Shown in pieces: positions 56,393 to 64,000 of a stretch of DNA of 64,000 nt. Numbering within the stretch: position 1 is the stretch's first letter; the number at the start of each line of letters is the position of its first letter. The position numbers were made by a program, and so were the translations under genes. The DNA is taken from NCBI RefSeq assembly GCF_900626135.1, contig NZ_LR130785.1, positions 62,001 to 126,000 of the forward strand. Direction: 5' to 3'. Below the pieces are notes generated by a model. It ran no database searches and was not told the origin of the DNA. It saw only the letters and a program-made list of their open reading frames with translations. The DNA comes from Senegalia massiliensis. Lineage in GTDB: Bacteria > Bacillota > Clostridia > Tissierellales > SIT17.

Positions 56393-57418
56393 ATGGAAAA
56401 AAAGAGTAATCTTAATTTTGTAATAGTACTACTTATATCCTTAATTGTGACAGGAGTTATTGGATATAAAATATTGCTTGAACTTAATTTTATAGATGCA
56501 TTATATATGACTGTTATAACCATATCTACTGTTGGCTATGCAGAAGTTGGAGAAATGAATACTGAAGCAAAACTCTTTTCTATAATTTTAATATTTGTAA
56601 GTTTAGGTACAGCAGGTTATTTATTCAGTAGTATAGTGTCTTCTTTTTTAGAGGGAGATTTAAAAAAAGCTTGGAGGAGGAGAAAAATGGAGCAGGATAT
56701 AACAAAATTAAATAACCACTATATAATATGTGGATCCGGAGAAACAGGTTATAATGCTATCAAGCAGTTTAAAAGAAGTAATGAACCATTTGTGGTTATA
56801 GATAAAGATAAAAATAAAATCAATGAATTAATAGAAGATGATGTATTTGCAATACATGGAGATGCAACAGCAGAAGAAATTCTTAAAAAAGCCAAAATTA
56901 AAAATGCCAAGGGACTTATATCTTCTCTATCAACTGATGCAGAAAATGTTTATACAGTTTTAACTGCAAGACAAATGAATAAAGATTTATATATAGTATC
57001 TCGTGCTATAAATAAACATGCAGATGAAAAATTAAAAAAAGCTGGAGCAAATAACACTATTTCTCCGAATGAAATAGGTGGAACCAGAATGGCTGCATTA
57101 ATGCTTAGACCTACAGTTATTTCTTTTTTAGATATAATGACAAGAGCTGGAGATGTAATACTGGATCTTGAAGATGTAGTTATATCAACAAATTCATCTA
57201 TCATAAATAAAACTTTAAGACAAGTTAAAATACCTGAAAGAACTGGACTAATTGTTCTTGCAATAAAAAAGAAAGATTCAGAAAAATTATCATTTAACCC
57301 CAGTTCAGATGAGGTGCTAAAAGAAGGAGATACTATGATAGTATTAGGTAGAGAAGAACAAGTAAATGATTTAAGAGAAATAGCAAATGATAAAGGAAAA
57401 AGACATTTGAGTATATAG
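56393..57418 (+). CDS. Two-helix potassium channel with RCK domain
   Basis: A 341-residue protein: two membrane helices around a pore loop (about 8-90), then TrkA-N (RCK) with [17 protein letters not shown] and a TrkA-C domain. The filter reads STVGYAEVG (T46-E51), so the second filter glycine is alanine. ATG 56393 follows AAAGGTGAG. Followed by ung at 14 bases. Selectivity for K+ should not be assumed. Confidence 0.9.
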   Translation: MEKKSNLNFVIVLLISLIVTGVIGYKILLELNFIDALYMTVITISTVGYAEVGEMNTEAKLFSIILIFVSLGTAGYLFSSIVSSFLEGDLKKAWRRRKMEQDITKLNNHYIICGSGETGYNAIKQFKRSNEPFVVIDKDKNKINELIEDDVFAIHGDATAEEILKKAKIKNAKGLISSLSTDAENVYTVLTARQMNKDLYIVSRAINKHADEKLKKAGANNTISPNEIGGTRMAALMLRPTVISFLDIMTRAGDVILDLEDVVISTNSSIINKTLRQVKIPERTGLIVLAIKKKDSEKLSFNPSSDEVLKEGDTMIVLGREEQVNDLREIANDKGKRHLSI

Positions 57419-57432
57419 AAAAGGAGATTATA

Positions 57433-58107
57433 ATGCAGATTTTAAAAAATGATTGGAAGGATTTATTAGAAGATGAATTTAAAAAAGATTATTATTTAAA
57501 CTTGAGAAAATTTTTAATAAATGAATATAAAACTAAAACTATTTATCCAGATATGTATGATATATTTAACGCTTTGCATTTTACTGACTACAAAGATGTA
57601 AAAGTAGTCATTTTAGGGCAAGATCCATATCATGGTCCAAATCAGGCTCATGGTTTAAGCTTTTCTGTAAAACCTGAAGTTGGAATTCCTCCTTCTTTAG
57701 TAAATATTTATAAAGAATTAAATAATGATTTAAATTGTTATATCCCTAATAATGGATATTTGAAAAAATGGTCAATGCAAGGGGTAATGCTACTTAATAC
57801 TGTATTAACAGTTAGAGCACACAAACCAAATTCTCATAGAAACATGGGATGGGAATATTTTACGGATAAAATAATTAGTTTACTAGATAAGAGAAAAGAT
57901 CCTATTGTTTTTATATTATGGGGTAAAAATGCTCAATCAAAACAAGATTTAATAAATAATCCAATTCATCATATTATAAAAGCACCTCATCCAAGCCCAT
58001 TAGCTGCTTATAGAGGTTTTTTTGGAAGTAGACCTTTTTCTAAGACTAATAAATTTTTAAAATCTATAGGAAAAAATCCTATAGATTGGCAAATTGAAAA
58101 TATATAG
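57433..58107 (+). CDS. ung: Uracil-DNA glycosylase
   Basis: A 224-residue family 1 enzyme: catalytic [18 protein letters not shown], and the minor-groove loop [17 protein letters not shown]. Removes uracil from DNA. AAAAGGAG precedes the ATG. Confidence 0.96.
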   Translation: MQILKNDWKDLLEDEFKKDYYLNLRKFLINEYKTKTIYPDMYDIFNALHFTDYKDVKVVILGQDPYHGPNQAHGLSFSVKPEVGIPPSLVNIYKELNNDLNCYIPNNGYLKKWSMQGVMLLNTVLTVRAHKPNSHRNMGWEYFTDKIISLLDKRKDPIVFILWGKNAQSKQDLINNPIHHIIKAPHPSPLAAYRGFFGSRPFSKTNKFLKSIGKNPIDWQIENI

Positions 58108-58134
58108 AGGATATCAATATCCTCTATATATTTT
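58097..58134. terminator. Bidirectional terminator
   Basis: AAAATATATAGAGGATA TCAA TATCCTCTATATATTTT; includes the ung stop codon. Shared with the convergent GNAT gene. Confidence 0.88.
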
Positions 58135-58148
58135 TACCTCTTTAAATT

Positions 58149-59105
58149 TTACAATTGGTAAAAGCACTCTACACTAAATACTTCTTGTCCTGAATATATT
58201 GCAGTTTTTGTAGAAGGTATATTTTCACAATCAATATTACACCATAATACTTCTACCGATTCAGGTAATATATCTATAAAATAGCTAAGTAATAATTCAG
58301 AATATTTATTCCCTCTATAATCTTTAGCTATCATAATTTCATTAATATATATACCTTCTAGTCCAAAAATCCCACTTTTTTCTGCCGCAATTATACCGAC
58401 CTTTTCATTTTTTAAAACACCATAATATAATAGATTTTCTTCACGACATTTTTCCATTAATTCAATATCATTTATAGGTATTCTTTCTTTCATATCAGGA
58501 TTCATAATATGAAAATTATTGTACTCATTTTCATACCATTTATAATATTCACTACTCTTAACTTCTTGAAGTTTAAATTTACTTTTAGCTGTTGTAGAAT
58601 TTTTTGAATTTAATTTTATTACATTACCAATAAAAGATTGTTGAACAGTAAAAAACTTTTCATCTAATTCATATTTTGATAATAAAGTGGAATTGATCCA
58701 AAAATTAATATGTAGTGGTTTGAAAACCTTGAAATATGGATATACATTTTTAACTATATCTTTAATATCAGATTGTTTTATCATAAAATTAGGCCATATA
58801 TAAATAAAGGGTTTCTTAGGATTTCCCCCCATATGTCGAATTCCTGCTAAAACAAATTTATCTGTCTCTCCAATCTTAATTAATTTTTGTTCGTAATCAG
58901 AAATCTTTGTTTTTGGAATATTAAAATGTTTAAATCTTGTCTCCATAATATCTATTTTATTTAGTTCTAATAATTGATCTAACTCTGATTCAATATACTT
59001 ATTTACTTTTTCATGATTTATTAATTCACCTAAAACTTCTAAATCATAGGTGAATTCAGATGCAACTTGTACAAATTTCATTTTATTATCTAAAATAATT
59101 TCCAC
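58149..59105 (-). CDS. GNAT family acetyltransferase-like protein
   Basis: About 318 residues. The C-terminal third has a GNAT core: VGIIAAEKSG, YINEIMIAKDYRGNKYSELL (acetyl-CoA loop) and a final beta segment. The N-terminal 180 residues are not recognised. The start is uncertain: GTG at 59105 directly abuts AGAGGA, while an ATT two codons later has normal spacing. Not obviously in an operon. Confidence 0.75.
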   Translation of the reverse strand: MEIILDNKMKFVQVASEFTYDLEVLGELINHEKVNKYIESELDQLLELNKIDIMETRFKHFNIPKTKISDYEQKLIKIGETDKFVLAGIRHMGGNPKKPFIYIWPNFMIKQSDIKDIVKNVYPYFKVFKPLHINFWINSTLLSKYELDEKFFTVQQSFIGNVIKLNSKNSTTAKSKFKLQEVKSSEYYKWYENEYNNFHIMNPDMKERIPINDIELMEKCREENLLYYGVLKNEKVGIIAAEKSGIFGLEGIYINEIMIAKDYRGNKYSELLLSYFIDILPESVEVLWCNIDCENIPSTKTAIYSGQEVFSVECFYQL

Positions 59106-59282
59106 TCCTCTTTTTATTAATTGCTACTTTCATTAATATTCTTCTTTATATTTAATTCGTTCTAATAATTAATTGAAATAATAAACCTATATTTATATTA
59201 CCATCTTTAATCTATAAAATAAAATTTCTGCTCCTACATTTTCATATGAAGAATTAACAAAATATTTGATAGTAAAATTATT

Positions 59283-59309
59283 TTAGCTGAAGACCAAGTC
59301 TTCAGCTAA
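59283..59309. terminator. Hairpin, terminator of the MATE gene
   Basis: TTAGCTGAAGAC CAA GTCTTCAGCTAA perfect 12-bp stem, 45 bases past the MATE stop, followed by AAAATAATTTTAC. The rest of 59106-59353 is AT-rich with no gene. Confidence 0.7.
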
Positions 59310-59353
59310 TTATTATAATTAATTATTTAAGTTATTTTTCCTATACTAAAGTT

Positions 59354-60661
59354 TTAAATTTTATTTATTTCTATTTTCTTTATATATATCAAATATAAAG
59401 AAAATATCAAAGTGCATATCTCCGCTAAAATAATAGAAGTCCAAATGCCTATATCTCCTATAATTAGAGGAAGAATTATTACAAAAACTACTGTAAACAC
59501 TAGCCCTCTGCTTGCAGATATAATATTTGCTATTTTAGGATTTTCTGTAGATTGATAATAATTTATATTAACTATATTTATTGAGGCAATAATAAATGAA
59601 AAGGCATAAATAACCATAGCATCAAAAGTTAATTTTATAAGTGTTTTATCACTATTAAAAATACTAATTATTTTTTCTCCTAAAACTAATATTATTAAAT
59701 ATATTATTAATGAAGCAGTAAAGTTAGTTTTTACTCCCATTTTGAATACTTTGTTTACTTTTTTATAATTTTCTTTTCCATAATTATAGCTTAATAATGG
59801 TTGTATGCCTTGAGAAATACCAATAAATAATGCTATAAGCACCACACTTATATATCCAATTATGCTAAAGCTTGCAATACCAACCTCTCCAATTCTTCTC
59901 ATTATAACCTGGTTAAAGGTGAATACACTAACTGCTGGTGATACCTGAACTATAAACTCTGGTGTTCCTGCCTTAAGAATTCTAATGAGTTCAGATTTTT
60001 TAAGCTGAGGTATATATAGCTTAAGTTTTCCCTGATTTCTAAAAAAATGACTTAGTAGTAAGAATACACTGGATAATTGCCCTAATCCTGAGGCTATTGC
60101 CGCCCCAACTATTCCATAATTAAAAATAAATATAAACATATAATCTAAAACTATATTAGTTATTGCACCTACGATTAAAGCAATCATAGCTAGTTTTGGA
60201 TTTCCATCATTTCTAACAAATGCACTTAGAGCTAAACTACCTGAAAACCCAAGACCGAACATCAAATAATAACGAAGATATTCAGCTGTACCTTTTGCTA
60301 ACTCATTACTAGAACCTAACATTTTAGCTAACCCCTCAGGAAAAAATACTCCAACTACTGATAATATACCTGTTATAACTACTATTAAAAACAAGCTTTC
60401 CAAAAATATATTATTACCTTCATCATACTTATTCTGACCAAATTTTATAGATGTTACTGCTGCACCACCCATAGTTATCATCATTGTAATAGCTATCATA
60501 AGTGTTGTAACAGGTAAAGCTATATTTATTGAAGCTAAAGCACTTGCTCCTACTCCTCTACCTACAAATATTCCATCAACAACTATATAAAGTGCAGAAA
60601 CCATAATACCTATTACAGATGGTACAGCATATTTTATAAACTCTTTCCATAGTGACTTCAT
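59354..60661 (-). CDS. MATE family efflux transporter
   Basis: A 435-residue, 12-helix MATE protein: AVPSVIGIMVSALYIVVDGIFVGRGVG at the start and NYGKENYKKVNKVFKMG in the second half, typical of NorM/DinF-like drug or metabolite antiporters. It follows the merR gene with a promoter of MerR type in between. AGGAGGG precedes the ATG. Confidence 0.92.
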   Translation of the reverse strand: MKSLWKEFIKYAVPSVIGIMVSALYIVVDGIFVGRGVGASALASINIALPVTTLMIAITMMITMGGAAVTSIKFGQNKYDEGNNIFLESLFLIVVITGILSVVGVFFPEGLAKMLGSSNELAKGTAEYLRYYLMFGLGFSGSLALSAFVRNDGNPKLAMIALIVGAITNIVLDYMFIFIFNYGIVGAAIASGLGQLSSVFLLLSHFFRNQGKLKLYIPQLKKSELIRILKAGTPEFIVQVSPAVSVFTFNQVIMRRIGEVGIASFSIIGYISVVLIALFIGISQGIQPLLSYNYGKENYKKVNKVFKMGVKTNFTASLIIYLIILVLGEKIISIFNSDKTLIKLTFDAMVIYAFSFIIASINIVNINYYQSTENPKIANIISASRGLVFTVVFVIILPLIIGDIGIWTSIILAEICTLIFSLYLIYIKKIEINKI

Positions 60662-60682
60662 AGTTCATCCCTCCTAAAAGAG

Positions 60683-60713
60683 ATTATAAAGTCTATACCA
60701 TGTATAGAGTCAA
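60683..60713 (-). promoter_or_regulatory. MerR-type promoter/operator of the MATE gene
   Basis: TTGACT (60708-60713), a 19-base spacer, and TATAAT (60683-60688). The long spacer carries the dyad CTATAC-ATG-GTATAG, the classical MerR/BmrR arrangement in which the activator untwists the DNA. Confidence 0.88.
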
Positions 60714-60717
60714 TAGT

Positions 60718-61530
60718 TTAAATTAAAATTTGCAATTCATATAACAAATCAGAATTTTCACCTTGTTCTATTGTATTAAATAATTGAGTTTCGACTCCAA
60801 TACCTAAAGGATGAATATTATTTTCTTTAATGTACTTTATTAATTTATCCATTGCCATTTCTCTTCCACTATCAAAATACGCAATACATATAAAATTCCC
60901 ACCTGAAATTTCTTTAATATCAATTTCTTTGTTATTATTCTCAACACAAAGAGTTGAATAAACACTTTCATAAGATATCTTTCCTTCATCTAAAAACAAA
61001 TCTAAACAAATAAAATATCCTGATTCTCCTTCAAACATAATCTCATTCTCTTCTATAATTTTATCCATACTTCTTAGTTTTATTTGAAAATCGCTCTCTT
61101 CATCTTTTTTATTTAATGCAATCTCTATAATAAATCTCTTTTCAATTTGTCTAAAGTATATTTCATTAGTTTCTTTATATTCTGTACCATATTTAATTTT
61201 ATCTTCTATATGTCCTATAGCCGTACTTATATTTTTTAGTCTAATTACCTCTTTATCTACTATTTTTTGTTGAATTTTTATAAAAGATAGCAATTTAATA
61301 ATATCTTTACTATCTAATACATTCTTAAGTTCCTTAAGAGGTGCTCCTATCTGTTTTGAATATTTAATTAAATCTAAATACATAAACTGATTTATTGTAT
61401 AGTATCTATAGTTAGTATGTGGATCAACATAGGCTGGTTTTAAAAGTCCCATTTTGTCATAAAGTCTTAATGCTTGAATAGATACATTATTAATCTTAGC
61501 TGTTTCTCCTATAGAAAAATATTTTCCCAT
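60718..61530 (-). CDS. MerR family regulator (BmrR-like)
   Basis: A 270-residue regulator: MerR HTH (FSIGETAKINNVSIQALRLYDK, about 5-70), a coiled coil (about 75-115), and a GyrI-like effector domain (about 120-270; GYFICLDLFLDEG, FICIAYFDSGREM). It should sense a hydrophobic compound and activate the MATE pump just downstream. AGGGAGG precedes the ATG. Confidence 0.9.
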   Translation of the reverse strand: MGKYFSIGETAKINNVSIQALRLYDKMGLLKPAYVDPHTNYRYYTINQFMYLDLIKYSKQIGAPLKELKNVLDSKDIIKLLSFIKIQQKIVDKEVIRLKNISTAIGHIEDKIKYGTEYKETNEIYFRQIEKRFIIEIALNKKDEESDFQIKLRSMDKIIEENEIMFEGESGYFICLDLFLDEGKISYESVYSTLCVENNNKEIDIKEISGGNFICIAYFDSGREMAMDKLIKYIKENNIHPLGIGVETQLFNTIEQGENSDLLYELQILI

Positions 61531-61631
61531 AAATTCCTCCCTAATATAATTACTATATATAAAATATAAATCAATTTTCTATTCTATATACTTTTCTTAA
61601 ATTATATATATTTTTAGTGTAAATAACTATA

Positions 61632-62195
61632 TTACCTATTTTGTATTGCCCTACTTATAATCTTATTGTAAATTTTAATTAAATAAGGTTCATTAGAATA
61701 TTGATCAAGGTTATTAGTTTTAACCCATCCTACATCACTAGTTTCATATTCATTCAAAATTAACTCTTCATTTTCATCTGCTATTAATATATAAGATATA
61801 TTTAGATGTAAATGGGAAGAAACATACTTTCCCCTTTTAACATGACCATATACTGGTATAATATCAATGGATATAATCTTCTTGGTTAATGGCCAGACTT
61901 TAGAAATCCCTGTTTCTTCTTTTGCTTCTTTGAGTGCCACTTCTAGCATATTGTTATTTCCGTCTGCATGACCTCCAGTCCAAGCCCAAGTATTGTAAAT
62001 GTTGTGATGAATCATAAGTACCTTATCTAAAGATTTATTTAAGATTAATCCAGAGCTAGTCATATGAGCTATCTCATTTTCTCTAGTTAGTATATTGTCA
62101 TAAAATTTATCTATATACTCTAAAGTAACTTTTTTATCATTAACTTCTTGTTCGTTAATTGGTTTATAATTCTTTATTTCTTCTCTAAAGTTAAT
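61632..62195 (-). CDS. NUDIX hydrolase without a standard start codon
   Basis: The NUDIX box is GGHADGNNNMLEVALKEAKEETGI. The first ATG (62063) would start at MTSSGLIL, but the same frame stays open upstream for 44 more codons (EEIKNYKPINEQE, NILTRENEIAHMTSSG) that resemble the normal N-terminus of this family. There is no ATG, GTG or TTG in that stretch; AAAGGAAG lies 9 bases before an ATT codon (62195). It may use ATT, use the internal ATG, or have lost its start. Substrate unknown. Confidence 0.7.
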   Translation of the reverse strand: MNFREEIKNYKPINEQEVNDKKVTLEYIDKFYDNILTRENEIAHMTSSGLILNKSLDKVLMIHHNIYNTWAWTGGHADGNNNMLEVALKEAKEETGISKVWPLTKKIISIDIIPVYGHVKRGKYVSSHLHLNISYILIADENEELILNEYETSDVGWVKTNNLDQYSNEPYLIKIYNKIISRAIQNR

Positions 62196-62327
62196 AAGTC
62201 TACACTTCCTTTATATTTTATAATTAAATATTTAAAATTGCAGTTATTTGTTCTTAATTTTATTTTATCTTATTTTGCAAAGATTTTACTACTTATGGGT
62301 ATGTTGGCTGTCAATTAACTTATATTA

Positions 62328-62975
62328 TTATAGTTGTTGTTTATAATAAAAAGATTTTATTATTTCTGCTAATTCTTTTGGTGAATCAGTATTTACCTCG
62401 TGTCCAGCATTTTTTACAAATTGAATTCCTGATTTTATTATATTTTCAGCTATATTCTTTGTAGCTTTTTTATTTACTTTATCTTTCTTATTTACTTTAT
62501 CTTTTTCTCCACATATAACTAACACAGGACATGAAATATTTTTTAGGTTTTCACTAAAATTTAAATCCATCATAGAATTTGTTAATTCAATAAATGCTTT
62601 CTTTCTAAGTCCCATCCCTTTGAAAGATTTCTCAGGTATGAATCGAAAAATAATATTTTGAATTTTAAGTAATACTTTTGGCATTTCATATTGTGTCCCT
62701 ATCAATATCAAAGAATTAACCTTTGAAGGATTATCTATGGCATAATTTAATGCAAGAACTCCACCTAATGAAAGTCCACATAGATTTAACGGTTCAGAAA
62801 AATTATCACAATACTGTGAAAAGGATTGATATAGATTTGAATATGTTATATCTCCTCTTCTTAGAAATAAAGATAAATCTGGACAGATAATATTCTCTTG
62901 TACTCCCATATAAGAAATTGTTTTCTTCCAACTTTATGAATATTGTCCAAGTCCATGAATTAATATATACTTCAT
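62328..62975 (-). pseudogene. Alpha/beta hydrolase with an in-frame stop
   Basis: ATG 62975, behind AAAGGAAG, reads MKYILIHGLGQYS then TAA (62934-62936), and the same frame goes on SWKKTISYMGVQEN to 62328. The oxyanion motif HGLGQ, nucleophile GLSLGG, aspartate CGEKDK and NAGHEV are all recognisable. A shorter product from ATG 62909 would lack the oxyanion loop. An 18-bp tandem duplication (KDKVNK twice) sits next to the acid residue. Likely a recent pseudogene. Confidence 0.8.
62470..62505. repeat. 18-bp tandem duplication
   Basis: Two copies of TTATTTACTTTATCTTT(C/T), 17 of 18 identical, within the hydrolase pseudogene. Confidence 0.85.
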
Positions 62976-63045
62976 TATATACTTCCTTTCTGACAAACTT
63001 TAATTTGTTGTCATAGTTTGTTAATAATTATATATTTCTTTCATA

Positions 63046-63141
63046 CTATTCAATATAATCTTTTTGCAGTATTCCCATAATAATAATATGGTGCCATTTA
63101 CCATCTCTAAATATAGCTTCTTTCATTTTACCTTCATGTTC
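63046..63141 (-). pseudogene. C-terminal remnant of a GNAT acetyltransferase
   Basis: The frame reads EHEGKMKEAIFRDGKWHHII then IMGILQKDYIE and a stop. This closely matches the last 30 residues of RimJ/RimL-like acetyltransferases (EGxLREAxFRDGKxxDxxxMG). The preceding sequence in that frame has a stop and does not continue the domain. Confidence 0.6.
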
Positions 63142-63305
63142 CTAAAATCACTTTTAGTTAAATTATAATTTGACCATTTCAAATTACCATAACCTTCTAT
63201 ATTGTGTTCTATATCATTTGTCATCTTTGTATGTGATTCAATTTCTAAACCTAAACTATATGCATCCCTTTTACTAAAATTATGTATTTTTATCTTACTA
63301 CCCAT
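63123..63305 (-). CDS. Unrecognised 60-codon open frame
   Basis: MGSKIKIHNFSKRDAYSLGL start, NIEGYGNLKWSNYNL near the end. No ribosome site before the ATG, and the 5' end lies beside a long inverted repeat. It may be a gene fragment within the decaying stretch. Confidence 0.25.
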   Translation of the reverse strand: MGSKIKIHNFSKRDAYSLGLEIESHTKMTNDIEHNIEGYGNLKWSNYNLTKSDFRNMKVK

Positions 63306-63362
63306 AAATGATACAATATAGTATAAATATAATCTTTAGATATACTATATTGTATCATTTAT
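63304..63362. repeat. 22-bp perfect inverted repeat
   Basis: ATAAATGATACAATATAGTA and two more bases pair perfectly with the other arm across a 15-base loop. No T-run; could be an operator, a relic of a small mobile element, or a leader hairpin. Confidence 0.7.
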
Positions 63363-63483
63363 ATAAAACTAATGTCTGAAAATTCCTATTCTTTTTCACG
63401 TAAATTTTCAACATTAAAATTCGATTTGGATTTCATTTTTATCAACCAGATATACTAGCATAGAACATATGCAGGATACATAT

Positions 63484-63515
63484 AAAAAAGTCAGGGAAAA
63501 CTCCCTGACTTTTTT
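63484..63515. terminator. Terminator of the decarboxylase beta-subunit gene
   Basis: AAAAAAGTCAGGGA AAAC TCCCTGACTTTTTT, directly past the stop codon; strong and symmetrical. Confidence 0.92.
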
Positions 63516-64000
63516 CTAAGCAAAAAACATTAATAATAGTCCTGCTGCTACTGCTGAGCCAATAACTCCTGCCACATTTGGTCCCATTGCATGCATAAGT
63601 AAAAAGTTAGAAGGATTTTCTTCTTGTCCAATTTTTTGTGCAACTCTTGCAGCCATTGGTACTGCTGATACTCCCGCTGCCCCTATGATTGGATTTATCT
63701 TTCCACCACTTAATTTATACATTAATCTTCCGAATAATACTCCTGTTGCAGTTCCTACAGAGAATGCTAAAAGTCCTAAAGCTATTATGCTTAATGTTTC
63801 AGCTGTTAAAAATAATTCAGCTTCTGCCTTTGCTCCAACTGTTATACCTAATAAAATTGTAACTATATACATTAATGAATTTTGAGTTGTTTCTGTAAGC
63901 TTTGGTACTACTCCTGATTCCTTGATCAAATTACCAAGCATCAACATTCCTATCAAAGCTGCTGCTGATGGTAATAATAATATTGTAAATATAGCCACTA
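63516..64000 (-). CDS. Sodium-pump decarboxylase beta subunit, C-terminal part (partial)
   Basis: The last ~160 residues of an OadB/GcdB/MmdB-type membrane subunit. [19 protein letters not shown] and [20 protein letters not shown] are conserved in this family, which couples biotin-carboxyl decarboxylation to sodium export. The frame is open to the window end; the GTG near 63998 is internal. Whether it belongs to oxaloacetate, methylmalonyl-CoA or glutaconyl-CoA decarboxylase needs the neighbours outside. Confidence 0.92.
   Translation of the reverse strand, partial: VAIFTILLLPSAAALIGMLMLGNLIKESGVVPKLTETTQNSLMYIVTILLGITVGAKAEAELFLTAETLSIIALGLLAFSVGTATGVLFGRLMYKLSGGKINPIIGAAGVSAVPMAARVAQKIGQEENPSNFLLMHAMGPNVAGVIGSAVAAGLLLMFFA

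Overview
This window is AT-rich, tightly packed bacterial DNA with strong GGAGG-type ribosome binding sites, T-box and cobalamin-riboswitch regulation, Gram-positive cell-wall genes and a sodium-pump decarboxylase subunit. Together these point to an anaerobic Clostridia-type member of the Bacillota. The genus is not decidable from the sequence alone.

Layout. 0-38.6 kb is almost entirely minus strand and is dominated by tetrapyrrole/cobalamin synthesis. Three operons each begin with a near-identical cobalamin riboswitch, a TTTAC(A/T)-N17-TAATAT promoter and a terminator. (i) cbiX-hemA-precorrin-2 dehydrogenase-hemC-cobA/hemD-hemB-hemL (7.8 to 0.65 kb) makes the early intermediates from glutamyl-tRNA. 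(ii) cbiA-cblT-cblS-pduX-cbiC-D-E-T-L-F-G-H-J (22.3 to 11.6 kb) builds the corrin ring by the anaerobic route and carries alpha-ribazole uptake and phosphorylation genes instead of cobT. (iii) cbiM-N-Q-O-cbiP-cbiB-cobD-cobU-cobS-cobC (32.9 to 24.8 kb) imports cobalt and assembles the nucleotide loop. A glycyl-tRNA synthetase with a T-box leader and a small lipoprotein lie between (ii) and (iii).

Between operons (i) and (ii) is an accessory island (7.9-11.6 kb). It holds two lipoproteins (one a likely zinc metalloprotease), a decayed fourth riboswitch copy, two small-peptide genes, and a plus-strand HTH-TPR regulator interrupted by a -1 frameshift at an A AAA AAC heptamer.

33-38.6 kb carries a fructose PTS operon (fruR-fruK-fruA), a MYG1-family protein and exonuclease III. 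38.6-41.2 kb is a plus-strand operon of a stand-alone CarH-like B12-binding protein (Wx9EH and ExHxxG motifs, no DNA-binding domain) translationally coupled to a MacB/LolC-type ABC permease and its ATPase. 41.2-50 kb is mostly cell-envelope: ZIP transporter, an operon of ATP-grasp ligase + MurE-like ligase + Asp/Glu racemase, a class B penicillin-binding protein and an LTA-synthase-family protein. 50-61.5 kb carries transporters and housekeeping genes: MFS, a compatible-solute ABC system with fused permease/binding protein, RluF-type pseudouridine synthase, SDR, K+ channel, uracil-DNA glycosylase, a GNAT protein and a MerR-controlled MATE pump. 61.6-63.4 kb contains decaying genes: a NUDIX gene without a normal start, an alpha/beta hydrolase with an in-frame stop, and an acetyltransferase remnant. 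The window ends inside an OadB/GcdB-type sodium-pump subunit.

The leading candidates for undescribed biology are the B12-sensor/ABC-exporter operon, the peptide/RRNPP-like island with its possible programmed frameshift, and the racemase/ATP-grasp/MurE-like operon.
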